Assembly: GCA_963760405.1 (NCBI GenBank)
Contig: CAVXCV010000002.1
Location: 682,001 to 746,000 of the forward strand
Length of the DNA: 64,000 nt
Direction: 5' to 3'
Source of the DNA: RYN-230 sp963760405
GTDB lineage: Bacteria > Actinomycetota > Actinomycetes > Streptosporangiales > Streptosporangiaceae
Shown: one piece after another, positions 34,406 to 44,268 of the stretch
Layout: every line of letters begins with the position of its first letter
How positions within the stretch are numbered: position 1 is the stretch's first letter
The notes under the pieces: model-generated
What the model saw: the letters and a program-made list of their open reading frames with translations, nothing else
Databases searched by the model: none
What the model was told of the DNA's origin: nothing
Made by a program: the position numbers and the translations under genes

Positions 34406-35935
34406 TCAGGATGGCGGGGTGAGGCGGCCGAGGATGAGCTCGCGCACCCGCTTGGCGTCTGCCTTGCCCTTGGTGGCCTCCATCACCGCGCCGACCAGCG
34501 CCCCGGCCGCGGCGACCTTACCGCCGCGGATCTTCTCGGCCACGTCGGGGTGGGCCGCGATCGCCTCGTCCACGGCGGCGCTGAGCGCCGTGTCGTCGCT
34601 GACCACGGCGAGCCCGCGGCCCGCCACCACCTCGTCCGGGGTGCCTTCGCCGGCCAGCACGCCGTCGATGACCTCGCGGGCCAGCCGGTCGTTGACCGTG
34701 CCCGCGGCCACCAGCGCGGCGACCCGGGCGACCGCGCCGGGGGTGATCGGCAGGTCGGCCAGTTCGGTGCCGGACTCGTTGGCCCGGCGCAGCAGCTCGC
34801 CGAGCCACCACTTGCTGGCGTCCGCGGGCGCAGCCCCCGCCGCCACCGTCGCGGCCACCAGGTCGAGCGCACTCGCGTTCCGCAGCGCGGTCATGTCCAG
34901 GTCGGACAGGCCCCACTCGGCCTGCAGCCGCTGCCGCCCGGCCGCGGGCAGCTCGGGCAGCTGGGCCCGGATGCTGTCCACCCAGTCCGCTGGTGGGGCG
35001 ACCGGGACCAGGTCGGGCTCGGGGAAGTAGCGGTAGTCCTGCGCTTCCTCTTTACTCCGCCCAGGTGTGGTGATGCCGGTGTTCTCGTGGAAGTGCCGGG
35101 TCTCCTGGACCACCCGGGCGCCCGCGTCCAGCAGCGCGGCCTGCCGCTCGATCTCGAACCGGACCGCGCGCTCCACCGAACGCAGCGAGTTCACGTTCTT
35201 GGTCTCGGTCCGGGTGCCCCACTCGGCGGCGCCGCGGGGGGCCAGCGAGGTGTTCACGTCGCAGCGCAGCGACCCCTCTTCCATCCGGACATCGGACACG
35301 TCCAGCGCGCGCAGCAGGTCGCGCAGTTCCGCGACGTAGACGTGCGCGGCCAGCGGGGCGAGCGCACCGGTGCCGGTGACCGGCTTGGTCACGATCTCCA
35401 CCAGCGGGATGCCGGCCCGGTTGTAGTCCACGAGCGAGTAGTCCGCCCCGTGGATCCGCCCGGTCGCGCCGCCGACGTGCAGCGACTTACCGGTGTCCTC
35501 CTCCAGGTGCACCCGCTCGATGCCGACCCGGACCGGCCGGATCGCGTGCGGCCCGGCCGCCGGATCCGGCACGGTGATGTCCAGCCACCCGTCCGTGCAC
35601 AACGGCTCGTCGTACTGCGAGATCTGGTAGTTCTTCGGCATGTCCGGGTAGAAGTAGTTCTTCCGGGCGAACCGGCACCAGCTCGCGATCGAGCAGTTCA
35701 GCGCGAGCCCGATCTTCATCGCGTACTCGATGGCGGCCCGGTTGACCACCGGCAGCGACCCGGGCAGGCCCAGGCAGACCGGGCAGACCTGGGTGTTCGG
35801 CGCAGCGCCGAACCTGGCCGGGCAGCCGCAGAACATCTTGGTCCGGGTGCCCAGCTCGACGTGCGTTTCCAGGCCGACGACCGGCTCGTACCGGGCCATC
35901 GCGTCGGCGAACGGGACTAGCGTGTCGGTGCTCAT
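34406..35935 (-). CDS. gatB: Asp-tRNA(Asn)/Glu-tRNA(Gln) amidotransferase subunit B
   Basis: A 509-residue kinase/tRNA-binding subunit of GatCAB, which converts Glu-tRNA(Gln) and Asp-tRNA(Asn) to the amidated forms. YEPVVGLETHVELGTRTKMFCGCPARFGAAPNTQVCPVCLGLPG contains the zinc-type Cys pairs. RFARKNYFYPDMPKNYQISQYDEP, VDYNRAGIPLVEIVT, EEGSLRCDVNTSL and the C-terminal GatB/Yqey domain (AKIRGGKVAAAGALVGAVM) follow. The ATG overlaps the gatA stop by four bases (ATGA). Confidence 0.97.
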   Translation of the reverse strand: MSTDTLVPFADAMARYEPVVGLETHVELGTRTKMFCGCPARFGAAPNTQVCPVCLGLPGSLPVVNRAAIEYAMKIGLALNCSIASWCRFARKNYFYPDMPKNYQISQYDEPLCTDGWLDITVPDPAAGPHAIRPVRVGIERVHLEEDTGKSLHVGGATGRIHGADYSLVDYNRAGIPLVEIVTKPVTGTGALAPLAAHVYVAELRDLLRALDVSDVRMEEGSLRCDVNTSLAPRGAAEWGTRTETKNVNSLRSVERAVRFEIERQAALLDAGARVVQETRHFHENTGITTPGRSKEEAQDYRYFPEPDLVPVAPPADWVDSIRAQLPELPAAGRQRLQAEWGLSDLDMTALRNASALDLVAATVAAGAAPADASKWWLGELLRRANESGTELADLPITPGAVARVAALVAAGTVNDRLAREVIDGVLAGEGTPDEVVAGRGLAVVSDDTALSAAVDEAIAAHPDVAEKIRGGKVAAAGALVGAVMEATKGKADAKRVRELILGRLTPPS

Positions 35936-37473
35936 GCCCGGTCCTCCCGGCCTAGGCCCGCCCGGTCCAGCCCACGGGCCTGGTCGAGCAGGGGGCCGTG
36001 CCGATCCCGGAGCGCTGCCTCCACGGCGGCTGCCACCCGGTAGACCCGGTCGTCGGCCAGCACCGGGGCCATGATCTGCAGGCCCACCGGCAGGCCGTCT
36101 TCGGCCGCCAGCCCGCACGGCAGGGACAGCGCCGCGTTCCCGGCCAGGTTCGACGGGATCGTGCACAGGTCAGCCAGGTACATCGCCATCGGGTCGTCGG
36201 CCCGCTCCCCGATGAGGAAAGCGGTGGTCGGCGTGGTTGGCGACACCAGCACGTCCACCTGCTCGAACGCGGCCTCGAAATCCCTGGTGATGAGGGTCCG
36301 CACCTGCTGGGCCTTGCCGTAGTAGGCGTCGTAGTAGCCGCTGGACAAGGCGTACGTGCCGAGCATGATCCGCCGTTTCACCTCGGCGCCGAAGCCCTCC
36401 GCGCGGGTCAGCGACATGACCTCGTCCGCGCTGCGGGTGCCGTCGTCGCCGACCCGGAGCCCATACCGCATGCCGTCGAAACGGGCCAGGTTAGACGAGC
36501 ATTCGCTGGGCGCGATCAGGTAGTACGCGGGCAGCGCGTAGGTGAAGTGCGGGCAGGACACCTCGACGATCTTGGCGCCCAGCGCCTCCAGCAGCTCGAC
36601 CGCCTCACTGAACCTGGCCAGCACGCCCGGCTGGTAGCCGTCCCCGGACAGTTCCGGCACCACGCCGATGCGCAGCCCGCTGACGTCGGCCTGCCGGGCC
36701 GCGGCCACCACCGGCGGTACCGGGGCGTCCACTGACGTCGAATCGCACGGGTCATGCCCGGAGATCGCCTCGTGCAGCAGGGCCGCGTCCAGTACCGTGC
36801 GGGCCAGCGGCCCCGGGGTGTCCAGCGATGAGGCGAACGCGACCAGGCCGTACCGGGACGAGCCACCGTAGGTCGGCTTGACCCCGACGATGCCGCAGAC
36901 CGAGGCGGGCTGCCGGATCGAGCCCCCGGTGTCGGTGCCGATGCCGAGCGGCGCCTCGAACCCGGCCACTGCCGCAGCCGAGCCGCCCGAGGAGCCGCCG
37001 GGTACCCGGGCCAGGTCCCACGGGTTGCGGGACGGCCCGAAGGCAGAGTTCTCGGTGGATGAGCCCATGGCGAACTCATCCATGTTGGCCTTGCCGAGGA
37101 TCACCACCCCGGCCTGGCGGAGCCGCCGGGTCACGGTCGCGTCGTAGGGCGGCTGCCAGCCGTCCAGGATGCGCGAAGCGCAGGTGGTGGGCATGTCGGT
37201 GGTGGTGAACACATCTTTGAGCGCGAGCGGGACGCCAGCCAGCGTCCCGAGCGGCTCGCCCGCGGCGCGGCGCTCGTCCACCGCGCGCGCCGCAGCCCGC
37301 GCGGAGTCCGCCGCCACGTGCAGGAACGCATGCAGGTGCTGGTCGGCCGCGGCGATCCGGGCCAGGTGCGCGTCGGTGACCTCGGCCGCAGACACCTCCC
37401 CGGCCGCGATCACCGCGGCCAGGTCAGCCGCGGTCATCCGGGTCAGCTCACCCGGAGTGCTGTCGGCAGGCAT
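35932..37473 (-). CDS. gatA: Asp-tRNA(Asn)/Glu-tRNA(Gln) amidotransferase subunit A
   Basis: A 513-residue amidase-signature subunit that releases ammonia from glutamine. The catalytic Lys is in PLALKDVFTT, the cis-Ser and nucleophile Ser in VPGGSSGGSAAAV and GIGTDTGGSIRQPASVCGIVG. Glutaminase-type downstream blocks (SPTTPTTAFLIGE, NLAGNAALSLPCGL) are present. ATG 37473 follows GAGGATT and is two bases beyond the gatC stop. Together with gatC and gatB it forms an overlapping operon. Confidence 0.97.
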   Translation of the reverse strand: MPADSTPGELTRMTAADLAAVIAAGEVSAAEVTDAHLARIAAADQHLHAFLHVAADSARAAARAVDERRAAGEPLGTLAGVPLALKDVFTTTDMPTTCASRILDGWQPPYDATVTRRLRQAGVVILGKANMDEFAMGSSTENSAFGPSRNPWDLARVPGGSSGGSAAAVAGFEAPLGIGTDTGGSIRQPASVCGIVGVKPTYGGSSRYGLVAFASSLDTPGPLARTVLDAALLHEAISGHDPCDSTSVDAPVPPVVAAARQADVSGLRIGVVPELSGDGYQPGVLARFSEAVELLEALGAKIVEVSCPHFTYALPAYYLIAPSECSSNLARFDGMRYGLRVGDDGTRSADEVMSLTRAEGFGAEVKRRIMLGTYALSSGYYDAYYGKAQQVRTLITRDFEAAFEQVDVLVSPTTPTTAFLIGERADDPMAMYLADLCTIPSNLAGNAALSLPCGLAAEDGLPVGLQIMAPVLADDRVYRVAAAVEAALRDRHGPLLDQARGLDRAGLGREDRA

Positions 37474-37475
37474 GA

Positions 37476-37769
37476 TCAATCCTCGGCCAGGATGCGGGGA
37501 ACACGGAAGCGCTGCTGCTCCACGGCGGGCGCCTGGGACAGCACCTGCTCCGGGGTCAGCGGCGGGACCTCGATGTCGTCCCGGAAGACGTTGGTCAGCG
37601 GCACTGCATGCGAGGTGGGCGGAATCCCCTCGGCGGCCACTTCCTGGACCCGGGCCACGGCCGAGATGATCTGGTCGAGCTGAGCCGCGAAATGATCGAG
37701 TTCTTCCTCGCCGAGAGCCAGCCGGGACAGCCGGGCCAGGTGGGCCACTTCCGTGCGGGCGATGGACAT
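37476..37769 (-). CDS. gatC: Asp-tRNA(Asn)/Glu-tRNA(Gln) amidotransferase subunit C
   Basis: A 97-residue linker subunit that stabilises GatA-GatB. ARTEVAHLARLSRLALGEEELDHFAAQLDQIISAV and the C-terminal FRDD..PPLTPEQVLSQAPAVEQQRFRVPRIL are typical. Of two nearby ATGs I take 37769, because AGGA lies at suitable spacing before it; 37778 is too close to the AGG. Confidence 0.95.
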   Translation of the reverse strand: MSIARTEVAHLARLSRLALGEEELDHFAAQLDQIISAVARVQEVAAEGIPPTSHAVPLTNVFRDDIEVPPLTPEQVLSQAPAVEQQRFRVPRILAED

Positions 37770-37894
37770 GCCTGCCATCCTAGGGCGTGTCTCAGGCCGG
37801 GCCGACGGGGTTATCCGCAGGCTGCTGGCCACGAGCACGGGCCGCGCCGGGGGCTGGGCACGGCCAGGGCCAGGGCGCTGGCCACGGACGGGTG

Positions 37895-40063
37895 CTACCG
37901 GTCACCTATTCCGGCCGCGGGGTAGGTGACCGGGCTCCCGGCTGGCGCAGGCCGGGCTAAGGCGGTCACGACGGGGGCGGGCACAGTGGGGGCGGGCCCG
38001 GCGCGGGCGGGCACGGCCGCCGCCAGGCGGGGCGGCCCGGCGGCCCCGCCGCTGGTCAGCCAGGCCGTGGCCGCGGTCGGGTGCAGCGGCGGGCTGAGCT
38101 GCCGGCCCTGGGCCGCGTCGCAGCCCATCGCCTGCAGCGCAGCGGCCACCTCCACGGTTTCCACCCCCTTGGCCACGGACCGGATGCCGAAGCCGCGAGC
38201 CAGGTCGACCAGGGACTTAACGATCATCTCGCTGTGCCTGCTGTCCGCCAGGGTGGTGACGAACGACGAGTCGATCTTGATCTCCTGTACCGGCATCTGC
38301 TTCAGCCGGGCCAGCGAGCCGTAACCGGTACCGAAGTCATCGAGGCTCAGCCCGACACCGACGGCCCGCAGCGCGGCCATTCCCGCCGCAATGTCCGCGC
38401 CCGCGCCGGCCAGCCGCTGCTCGCTGATCTCGAGCAGCAGCACGTCCGGTGGCAGGCCGAGGGAACACAGCTCACCCTCGATCATCCGGGCCAGGCTGAT
38501 GTCCAGCAGGTCCCGCGCGGACACGTTCACCGACAGCCGCACCGGCAGCCCGGACAGCCGCCATGCCGACGCCTGGGTCAGCGCCGTGTGCAGCACGTAG
38601 CTGGTCAGCTCGCGCATCAGGAAGGACTGCTCGGCCAGCGGGATGAACTCGGCCGCGCCGACCAGCCCGCGGCGTGGGTGACGCCACCGGACGAGTGCCT
38701 CCATGCCAGCGGTGTGCCCATCCCGCAGGCAGATCGTGGGCTGGTAGTGCAGCTCGAACTCGCCCTGGTCGATGCCCCGGCGCAGGTCACCGAGCAGGGA
38801 CAGCCGGGCCGGTGAATGGCGGTCCGAGCACGCCACGTAGTGCTCGACCCCGCTGTGCCGCTCCTTGGCCAGGTACATGGCCACGTCGGCGCGCTGCAGC
38901 AGGACCTCCACCGAGTCCGCGTCGTCCGGATACAGGGCCAGCCCGACGCTCGCTTCGACCTCGACCGACACGCCCTCCAGCCGGACTGGCTCGGCCAGCG
39001 CGGCGCGCAGCCGGGTGGCGACTTCGCGGGCGGCATCCGCCGAGCGCACGGTGGGGAGCAGGACGGCGAATTCGTCCCCGCCCAGCCGGGCCACCATGTC
39101 CCCGGGCCGGACGCTGCGGCTGAGCCGGTGCCCGACCACTCGCAGCAGCCCGTCGCCGATAGGGTGCCCGAGGGTGTCGTTGACCTCCTTGAACCGGTCC
39201 AGGTCGAGCAGCAGGAACCCAGTCGTGCGGCCGGTCCGGGCGGCCCCCGCGAGCGCCTCGCCGGTCCGGCGCAGCAGCTGGGCCCGGTTGGGCAGGCCGG
39301 TCAGCTCATCGTGCAGTGCCTGATGCTCCCGCTTCATGGAGATGGCCGCGTTCACGTAGACGGCGGCGAGCGGCAGCAGGAACAGCGCCACGAGCAGGAC
39401 GGACCGGTTCATCACCACGACCACCAGCGGTGCGGCGGACAGCAGCACCAGGTCGGTGAAGGCCTGGGACGGCAGAGCCCGGCGCAGGGTGGCCAGCAGC
39501 GGGGCCCGCTCGTGCAGCGCCAGGGCCACCCCGGCCAGCAGGAAGTGACAGGCGAAAAAGGCCGCGGCGGCCAGGGCTACGGTGCCCAGATCGCGGCCGG
39601 ACAGCACCCAGGGCCGCAGTGGCTCCGGATGGAGGCCGGCCACCGCGAGCACGGCCGCGGCCGCGGCCAGGCTCAGCGTGAACTGGGCCGCGTCAGCCGC
39701 GGCCCGGAACGCTGGCTTGCGCCCCGCCAGCGCGAAGATCAGGGCGATGGCCGCTCGGAGCAGCACCGCTGCTGGCAACCCCCAGTAGAGCAGCGCGGCA
39801 AAGCAGAAGGTGAGCGAGGCGGCACCGGAATCGGGCAGTGCCCGCGCGGGCAGCACCACGGGCTTGGCTTCACCGATGAGGGCCACCGCCGCGATGACCC
39901 AGAACAGCTCACCGCCCGCTATTCCCGCCACCCCGGAAGCGGGCAGGCCGCGCATGGCCGCCAGCAGGGCACACAGGCCCGCCGCAGTGACAACTGCGAG
40001 GTAGATCCACAGCGGGGACCCGATCCGCGGACCGATGTCCCTGCCGGTGCTCAGGTCCTTCAT
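37895..40063 (-). CDS. membrane GGDEF-EAL protein with altered EAL base
   Basis: A 722-residue protein with seven to eight N-terminal helices, a GGDEF domain (RLGGDEF, motif at about 328-332) and an EAL domain. Most phosphodiesterase residues are present: MEALVRW (Glu455), LSVNVSARD, LEISEQRL, LDDFGTGYGSL, EIKIDSSFV. But the AEGVE motif reads AKGVE, with Lys at about 632 in place of the Glu that acts as general base in RocR-type enzymes. It may thus be mainly a diguanylate cyclase or a c-di-GMP-binding protein. The start at 40063 follows GAGGACGCC. In Streptomyces I recall similar GGDEF-EAL genes near ligA and the ilv cluster. Confidence 0.85.
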   Translation of the reverse strand: MKDLSTGRDIGPRIGSPLWIYLAVVTAAGLCALLAAMRGLPASGVAGIAGGELFWVIAAVALIGEAKPVVLPARALPDSGAASLTFCFAALLYWGLPAAVLLRAAIALIFALAGRKPAFRAAADAAQFTLSLAAAAAVLAVAGLHPEPLRPWVLSGRDLGTVALAAAAFFACHFLLAGVALALHERAPLLATLRRALPSQAFTDLVLLSAAPLVVVVMNRSVLLVALFLLPLAAVYVNAAISMKREHQALHDELTGLPNRAQLLRRTGEALAGAARTGRTTGFLLLDLDRFKEVNDTLGHPIGDGLLRVVGHRLSRSVRPGDMVARLGGDEFAVLLPTVRSADAAREVATRLRAALAEPVRLEGVSVEVEASVGLALYPDDADSVEVLLQRADVAMYLAKERHSGVEHYVACSDRHSPARLSLLGDLRRGIDQGEFELHYQPTICLRDGHTAGMEALVRWRHPRRGLVGAAEFIPLAEQSFLMRELTSYVLHTALTQASAWRLSGLPVRLSVNVSARDLLDISLARMIEGELCSLGLPPDVLLLEISEQRLAGAGADIAAGMAALRAVGVGLSLDDFGTGYGSLARLKQMPVQEIKIDSSFVTTLADSRHSEMIVKSLVDLARGFGIRSVAKGVETVEVAAALQAMGCDAAQGRQLSPPLHPTAATAWLTSGGAAGPPRLAAAVPARAGPAPTVPAPVVTALARPAPAGSPVTYPAAGIGDR

Positions 40064-40250
40064 GGCGTCCTCGCGGGCGGCCAGCCGGTGGATACACACG
40101 TTCTCATGAGCAGGGTACGGCCAAAGCCCGTACTTCGCGAAGCCAATCGCACACTATCCGTTACAGCCCGGCGATCAACGGTTCAGTTTCCGCAGGTCAA
40201 GAGCATGAAGCAGATCTGAAGCGCCCCCGGGGCGGCCAGGTCTGGCCGCA

Positions 40251-42470
40251 TCAGGGGATATCAGCCGCACCACCCTCATCAGGCGCATCAGGCGCGGCGC
40301 TCGCCGCCACCTCGCCTGGCGCGGCATCAGCCACCTCAGCCGGCGCACTCTCCGCCACCTCGGCCGCGGCGGCCGGGCCCTGCTCCAGCAGGGCCCGCAG
40401 GCCCGCCTCGTCCAGCACCGGCACACCCAGGCTCAGCGCCTTGTCGTACTTGGCGCCCGGCTTGTCCCCGGCGACCACGAAACTGGTCTTCTTGGACACC
40501 GACGACGTCACCTTGCCGCCGAGTTCCTGCACGGCCGCGGCGGCCTCATCCCGGGTGAACCCTTCGAGCGAGCCGGTGATGACCACGGTCAGCCCGCCCA
40601 GCGGACCCGTGGCCTGGGCTGCCCCGGCCGGATCGGCTGGCGGTGGGGGCGGCGTCCAGCCAGGCGTGGCCAGCTGCACCCCGGCCTCCCGCCATTTGGC
40701 CACGATCGCCGTGTGCCAGTCCACGGCGAACCACTCGATGATCGACGCGGCGATCGTCGGGCCCACCCCCTCGGCCGCGGCCAGCTGCTCGGCCGAGGCG
40801 GCGACGATGGCGTCCACCGAGCCGAACTGGGCCGCCAGCGCACGGGCGGCAGTGGGGCCGACGTGCCGGATCGACAGCGCCACGAGCACCCGCCACAGCG
40901 GCCGGGCCCGGGCCTCGTCCAGGTTGCGCAGCAGCTTGCCTGCGTTGACCGTCAGGCTGCCCTGCTTGTTGACGAAGAACGCGCAGCTGGCCAGGGCGTC
41001 GGCGGTCAGCGAGAACAGGTCGCCCTCGTCCGCGACCAGCCCGGAGTCCAGCAGCGCGGCCACCGACTCATAGCCCAGCACCTCGATGTCCAGCGCGCCC
41101 CGGCTGGCCAGGTGGAACAGCCGCTCCCGCAGCTGGGCCGGGCAGGACCGGGTGTTCGGGCAGCGCCAGTCCACACCGCCTTCCTCGCGGGCCAGCGGGG
41201 TGCCGCAGGCCGGGCACTCGGCGGGGAACATGAACGCGCGCTCCGCGCCGGTGCGCAGGTCCACGACCGGCCCGACCACCTCGGGGATCACATCGCCTGC
41301 CTTGCGCAGCACGACCATGTCCCCGATCAGCACGCCCTTGCGGGCCAGCTCGTCAGCGTTGTGCAGGGTGGCCCGGTCCACGGTGGAGCCGCTGACCACC
41401 ACCGGCTCCATCACGGCGAACGGGGTGACCCGCCCGGTCCGGCCGACGTTCACCCGGATGTCCAGCAGCCGGGTGTTCACCTCGTCCGGCGGGTACTTGT
41501 AGGCGATGGCCCAGCGTGGCGCGCGGCTGGTCGCACCGAGCTTGCGCTGCAGATCCAGCCGGTCGATCTTGACCACGACGCCGTCGATCTCATAGGGCGG
41601 GTCGTGCCGGTGCTCGCCGTAGTAGGCGATGTAGTCCCGTACCCCGGCCAGCTCCGGTGTCACCGTGAACAGGCCGCTGACCGGCAGGCCCCAGCCACGC
41701 AGCCGCTCATACCAGCCCGAGTGGGTCTCCGGGGCCTGCTCGGACGCGACGCCCACCCCGTGCAGGATCAGCTGCAGTGGCCGGCTGGCGGTGACCCGGG
41801 GATCCTTCTGCCGCAGCGACCCGGCGGCGGAGTTGCGCGGGTTCGCGAACGGCGGCCGGCCCGCCTCGGTCAGCCGCTCGTTCAGCTCGTGGAACGCGGC
41901 TACCGGCAGGAACACCTCACCCCGGACCTCCAGCGTCTCGGGGATACCAGTCCCGGTCAGCCGCAGCGGCACCGACGCCAGCGTGCGGATGTTCGGGGTG
42001 ACGTCCTCGCCGGTCACCCCGTCGCCCCGGGTCGCCGCGCGGACCAGCGCTCCGGACCGGTACACCAGGTCGACGGCCAGCCCGTCGATCTTGACCTCGC
42101 ACAGGTAGGGCCCTTCGCCGCCGAGCCGGGCCACCCGGGCGCCCCACGCGTCGAGCTCATCCGCGGAAAAGGCGTTGTCCAGGCTGAGCAGCCGCTCCAG
42201 GTGCTCGACCGGGGTGAACTCGGTGGAGATCGCCCCGCCCACCCGCTGCGTGGGCGAGTCCGGGGTGCGCAGCTCTGGGTAGCGCTCTTCCAGCGCCCGG
42301 AGCTCACGCATCAGCGTGTCGTACTCGGCGTCGGAGATGGTCGGCGAGTCCAGCACGTGATAGCGGTGGTTGGCCTCGGTGATCTCCGCGCTCAGCCCGG
42401 CGTGCCGGTGCCGTGCGGCCGCGTCCACCTCGGTGCCGGGAATCCCGCCGGCGGCGTCAGGCTGGGTCAC
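40251..42470 (-). CDS. ligA: NAD-dependent DNA ligase
   Basis: A 739-residue replicative ligase sealing nicks with NAD+. The N-terminal Ia domain (YHVLDSPTISDAEYDTLMRELRALE), adenylation site CEVKIDGLAVDLVY, GVTGEDVTPNIRT, VNVGRTGRVTPFA, the four-Cys zinc finger (CPACGTPL...CPNTRSCPAQ), HhH repeats and a BRCT domain (GLTVVITGSLEGFTRDEAAAAVQELGGKV) are in order. A tail of about 45 residues rich in Ala, Glu and Asp (EVAESAPAEVADAAPGEVAA) follows the BRCT and is not usual. The GTG start follows GAGGAGG and overlaps the upstream stop (GTGA). Confidence 0.97.
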   Translation of the reverse strand: MTQPDAAGGIPGTEVDAAARHRHAGLSAEITEANHRYHVLDSPTISDAEYDTLMRELRALEERYPELRTPDSPTQRVGGAISTEFTPVEHLERLLSLDNAFSADELDAWGARVARLGGEGPYLCEVKIDGLAVDLVYRSGALVRAATRGDGVTGEDVTPNIRTLASVPLRLTGTGIPETLEVRGEVFLPVAAFHELNERLTEAGRPPFANPRNSAAGSLRQKDPRVTASRPLQLILHGVGVASEQAPETHSGWYERLRGWGLPVSGLFTVTPELAGVRDYIAYYGEHRHDPPYEIDGVVVKIDRLDLQRKLGATSRAPRWAIAYKYPPDEVNTRLLDIRVNVGRTGRVTPFAVMEPVVVSGSTVDRATLHNADELARKGVLIGDMVVLRKAGDVIPEVVGPVVDLRTGAERAFMFPAECPACGTPLAREEGGVDWRCPNTRSCPAQLRERLFHLASRGALDIEVLGYESVAALLDSGLVADEGDLFSLTADALASCAFFVNKQGSLTVNAGKLLRNLDEARARPLWRVLVALSIRHVGPTAARALAAQFGSVDAIVAASAEQLAAAEGVGPTIAASIIEWFAVDWHTAIVAKWREAGVQLATPGWTPPPPPADPAGAAQATGPLGGLTVVITGSLEGFTRDEAAAAVQELGGKVTSSVSKKTSFVVAGDKPGAKYDKALSLGVPVLDEAGLRALLEQGPAAAAEVAESAPAEVADAAPGEVAASAAPDAPDEGGAADIP

Positions 42471-43696
42471 GGGACCTCCTCGTCGATCAGCTCGGGCAGC
42501 AGCCGGGCCGCGTCCCGGCAGCAGGCCAGCACGGCCCGGGCGTACCGCGGCGGCGCGCCCGCCAGGCCGCAGGCCGGGGTCAGCACCAGCTGGGCGGCAA
42601 TGGCGGCCGCCCCGGTCAGCTGCGGCTGCGCTGTGGCGGCTGGCGCCGGGCGGGCCGCAGGTTGCTGCGACAGTGCCGGGGCAGGCGCGGGCCGGGCCAC
42701 GGGCCAGCCCATCCGGCGCCACAACTCCACCACCGGGGCGGCGACCGCGTGCGGCGGTGGCAGTTCACCGGCGCGGTCGCGTTGCGGCGCTGACTGGCCC
42801 GCGCGCGTCCCTGACTGGCCGGCCGACGGCTCTGGCCGGGGCGCGGCCTGCGGGGTCGCCGGGATCACGCCCGCGAAGAGCGCCAGGCCCGCCTCGACCA
42901 CCTCGGCCACGGCCTCCTCCTCACCGCGGCGCAGCTGGCTGAGGTCGATCCCGGCCCCGATGGCGCCCGCGCTGGCCATCATCCGCACGGGTGCCGACAG
43001 CGCGCAGCAGTGCACCACGACCGGGGCCCGGGCCGCGGCCAGCACGGTGCGCAGCCCGGACTCGGCGTCCGGCTCCTCGATCACCCGGACCCGGTTCAGC
43101 CCGCTGGCGCTGGGCACCTGGCCGGCCAGCACCGTGGGCAGCGCGGGCTCGTCCAGCTGGAGCACGAGCTGGGCACCAGGGACCCGGATCGCCACGTCCG
43201 CGACGTGCGCGGCCACTCCCTCAGCGAGCGAGGCGATCAGGTCGGCGACCGCCCCGGGGTCCGCCAGCGCGGGCTCCTGGCTGCGGATCAGCTCGATCCG
43301 GGCCGCCATCGTCCACGGCCCGCAGACCTGTACCTTCAGCGGCCCCCGGTAGCCGTCGGCGACCTCCTCCAGTGCGTCCAGGTCCCGGGCCAGCAGGGAT
43401 TTAGCCCGCCGCAGGTCCCGGCCCGGCCGGTCGGCGAACCGCCAGCCGCCGGTGGTGGCGTCAACCGGCAGATCGACCAGCAGCGCCGCGGTCCGGCCGA
43501 TCATGTCCGCGCCGATGCCGCGGCCGGGCAGCTCGGCCAGGTGCGGGAAGTCGGGCAGCTCATCGAAGATCAGCCGGATCGCCTCGCGGGGGTCGGTGCC
43601 GGGCAGCGAGCCAGCACCGGTCGCGCTCTGCGGCGGCCACGGGTAGGAGGCGGGATGGCTCGGCGTGCTGCTGGACGGCCCGGAACTTTCTGACAC
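42467..43696 (-). CDS. MetE-like (cobalamin-independent methionine synthase family) protein
   Basis: About 409 residues from GTG 43696, related to the C-terminal barrel of MetE/UROD-type enzymes. GTDPREAIRLIFDELPDFPHLAELPGRG, YRGPLKVQVCGPWTMAARIEL, QLVLQLDEPALPTVLAG, and APVVVHCCALSAPVRMMASAGAIGAGIDLSQL are visible; the HCC would supply zinc ligands. It is shorter than MetE and lacks the N-terminal folate half, so it may be a methyltransferase rather than a full synthase. Pro/Ala-rich segments near the C-terminus are low-complexity. The start is uncertain (GTG 43723 is possible). It overlaps ligA by four bases, an order also familiar from Streptomyces. Confidence 0.75.
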   Translation of the reverse strand: MSESSGPSSSTPSHPASYPWPPQSATGAGSLPGTDPREAIRLIFDELPDFPHLAELPGRGIGADMIGRTAALLVDLPVDATTGGWRFADRPGRDLRRAKSLLARDLDALEEVADGYRGPLKVQVCGPWTMAARIELIRSQEPALADPGAVADLIASLAEGVAAHVADVAIRVPGAQLVLQLDEPALPTVLAGQVPSASGLNRVRVIEEPDAESGLRTVLAAARAPVVVHCCALSAPVRMMASAGAIGAGIDLSQLRRGEEEAVAEVVEAGLALFAGVIPATPQAAPRPEPSAGQSGTRAGQSAPQRDRAGELPPPHAVAAPVVELWRRMGWPVARPAPAPALSQQPAARPAPAATAQPQLTGAAAIAAQLVLTPACGLAGAPPRYARAVLACCRDAARLLPELIDEEVP

Positions 43697-43905
43697 GGGG
43701 CTGAGCTTAGTGTCCGGTGCCACTGATCCCCGGCTGACCTGCCGGGCCACGGCCAGGTGCCGGGCCGCGCGTGGCCCGGTGCGCCCGTCCCGGGCAGCGC
43801 TCTGCGCCGCACCATGCCCCGGCAATGGTGCGGCGCAGAGGTCCCCCGCTAGCAGGCCGGCCCGGTTCCCGCCCCCGGTCGCCCGGGCCGGCCTGGCTGG
43901 TGCGG

Positions 43906-44130
43906 CTAGACGTACAGGTCCGGGCGCTGGTCCACCAGCTGCGGGACATCACTCCGCTGGCGGACGTACAGGCCGGTGAGCAGCCGGGCCCCCTCGCTGG
44001 TCCGGCCCGGCGCCTGGCGGGTCAGCGAGAACGCCCGCTCCTCCCGGCGGATCCCGGAAGAAACGACCAGCATCGCTGCTATCACGGCCCCGGCAACGGC
44101 TCCGACGACGAAGATGATCAGTACGGCCAT
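43906..44130 (-). CDS. small single-helix membrane protein
   Basis: A 74-residue protein: one N-terminal membrane helix (AVLIIFVVGAVAGAVIAAMLVVSSG) and a charged cytoplasmic tail (RREERAFSLTRQAPGRTSEGARLLTGLYVRQR). The ATG at 44130 has GGAAGGGGACC just upstream, a strong signal for translation. I do not recognise the family. Confidence 0.6.
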   Translation of the reverse strand: MAVLIIFVVGAVAGAVIAAMLVVSSGIRREERAFSLTRQAPGRTSEGARLLTGLYVRQRSDVPQLVDQRPDLYV

Positions 44131-44268
44131 GGGGGGTCCCCTTCCTTCCGGCCCTGCGGTGCGGGGTGCGCGCCGCTCGATCGTGGCCCGATCCCGGTAC
44201 AGGTGGCCGGGGCCAGACCAATGTTGTGAATGATGTGGGACGTTTGGGCAAACCCAAGGGGGGGAGCA

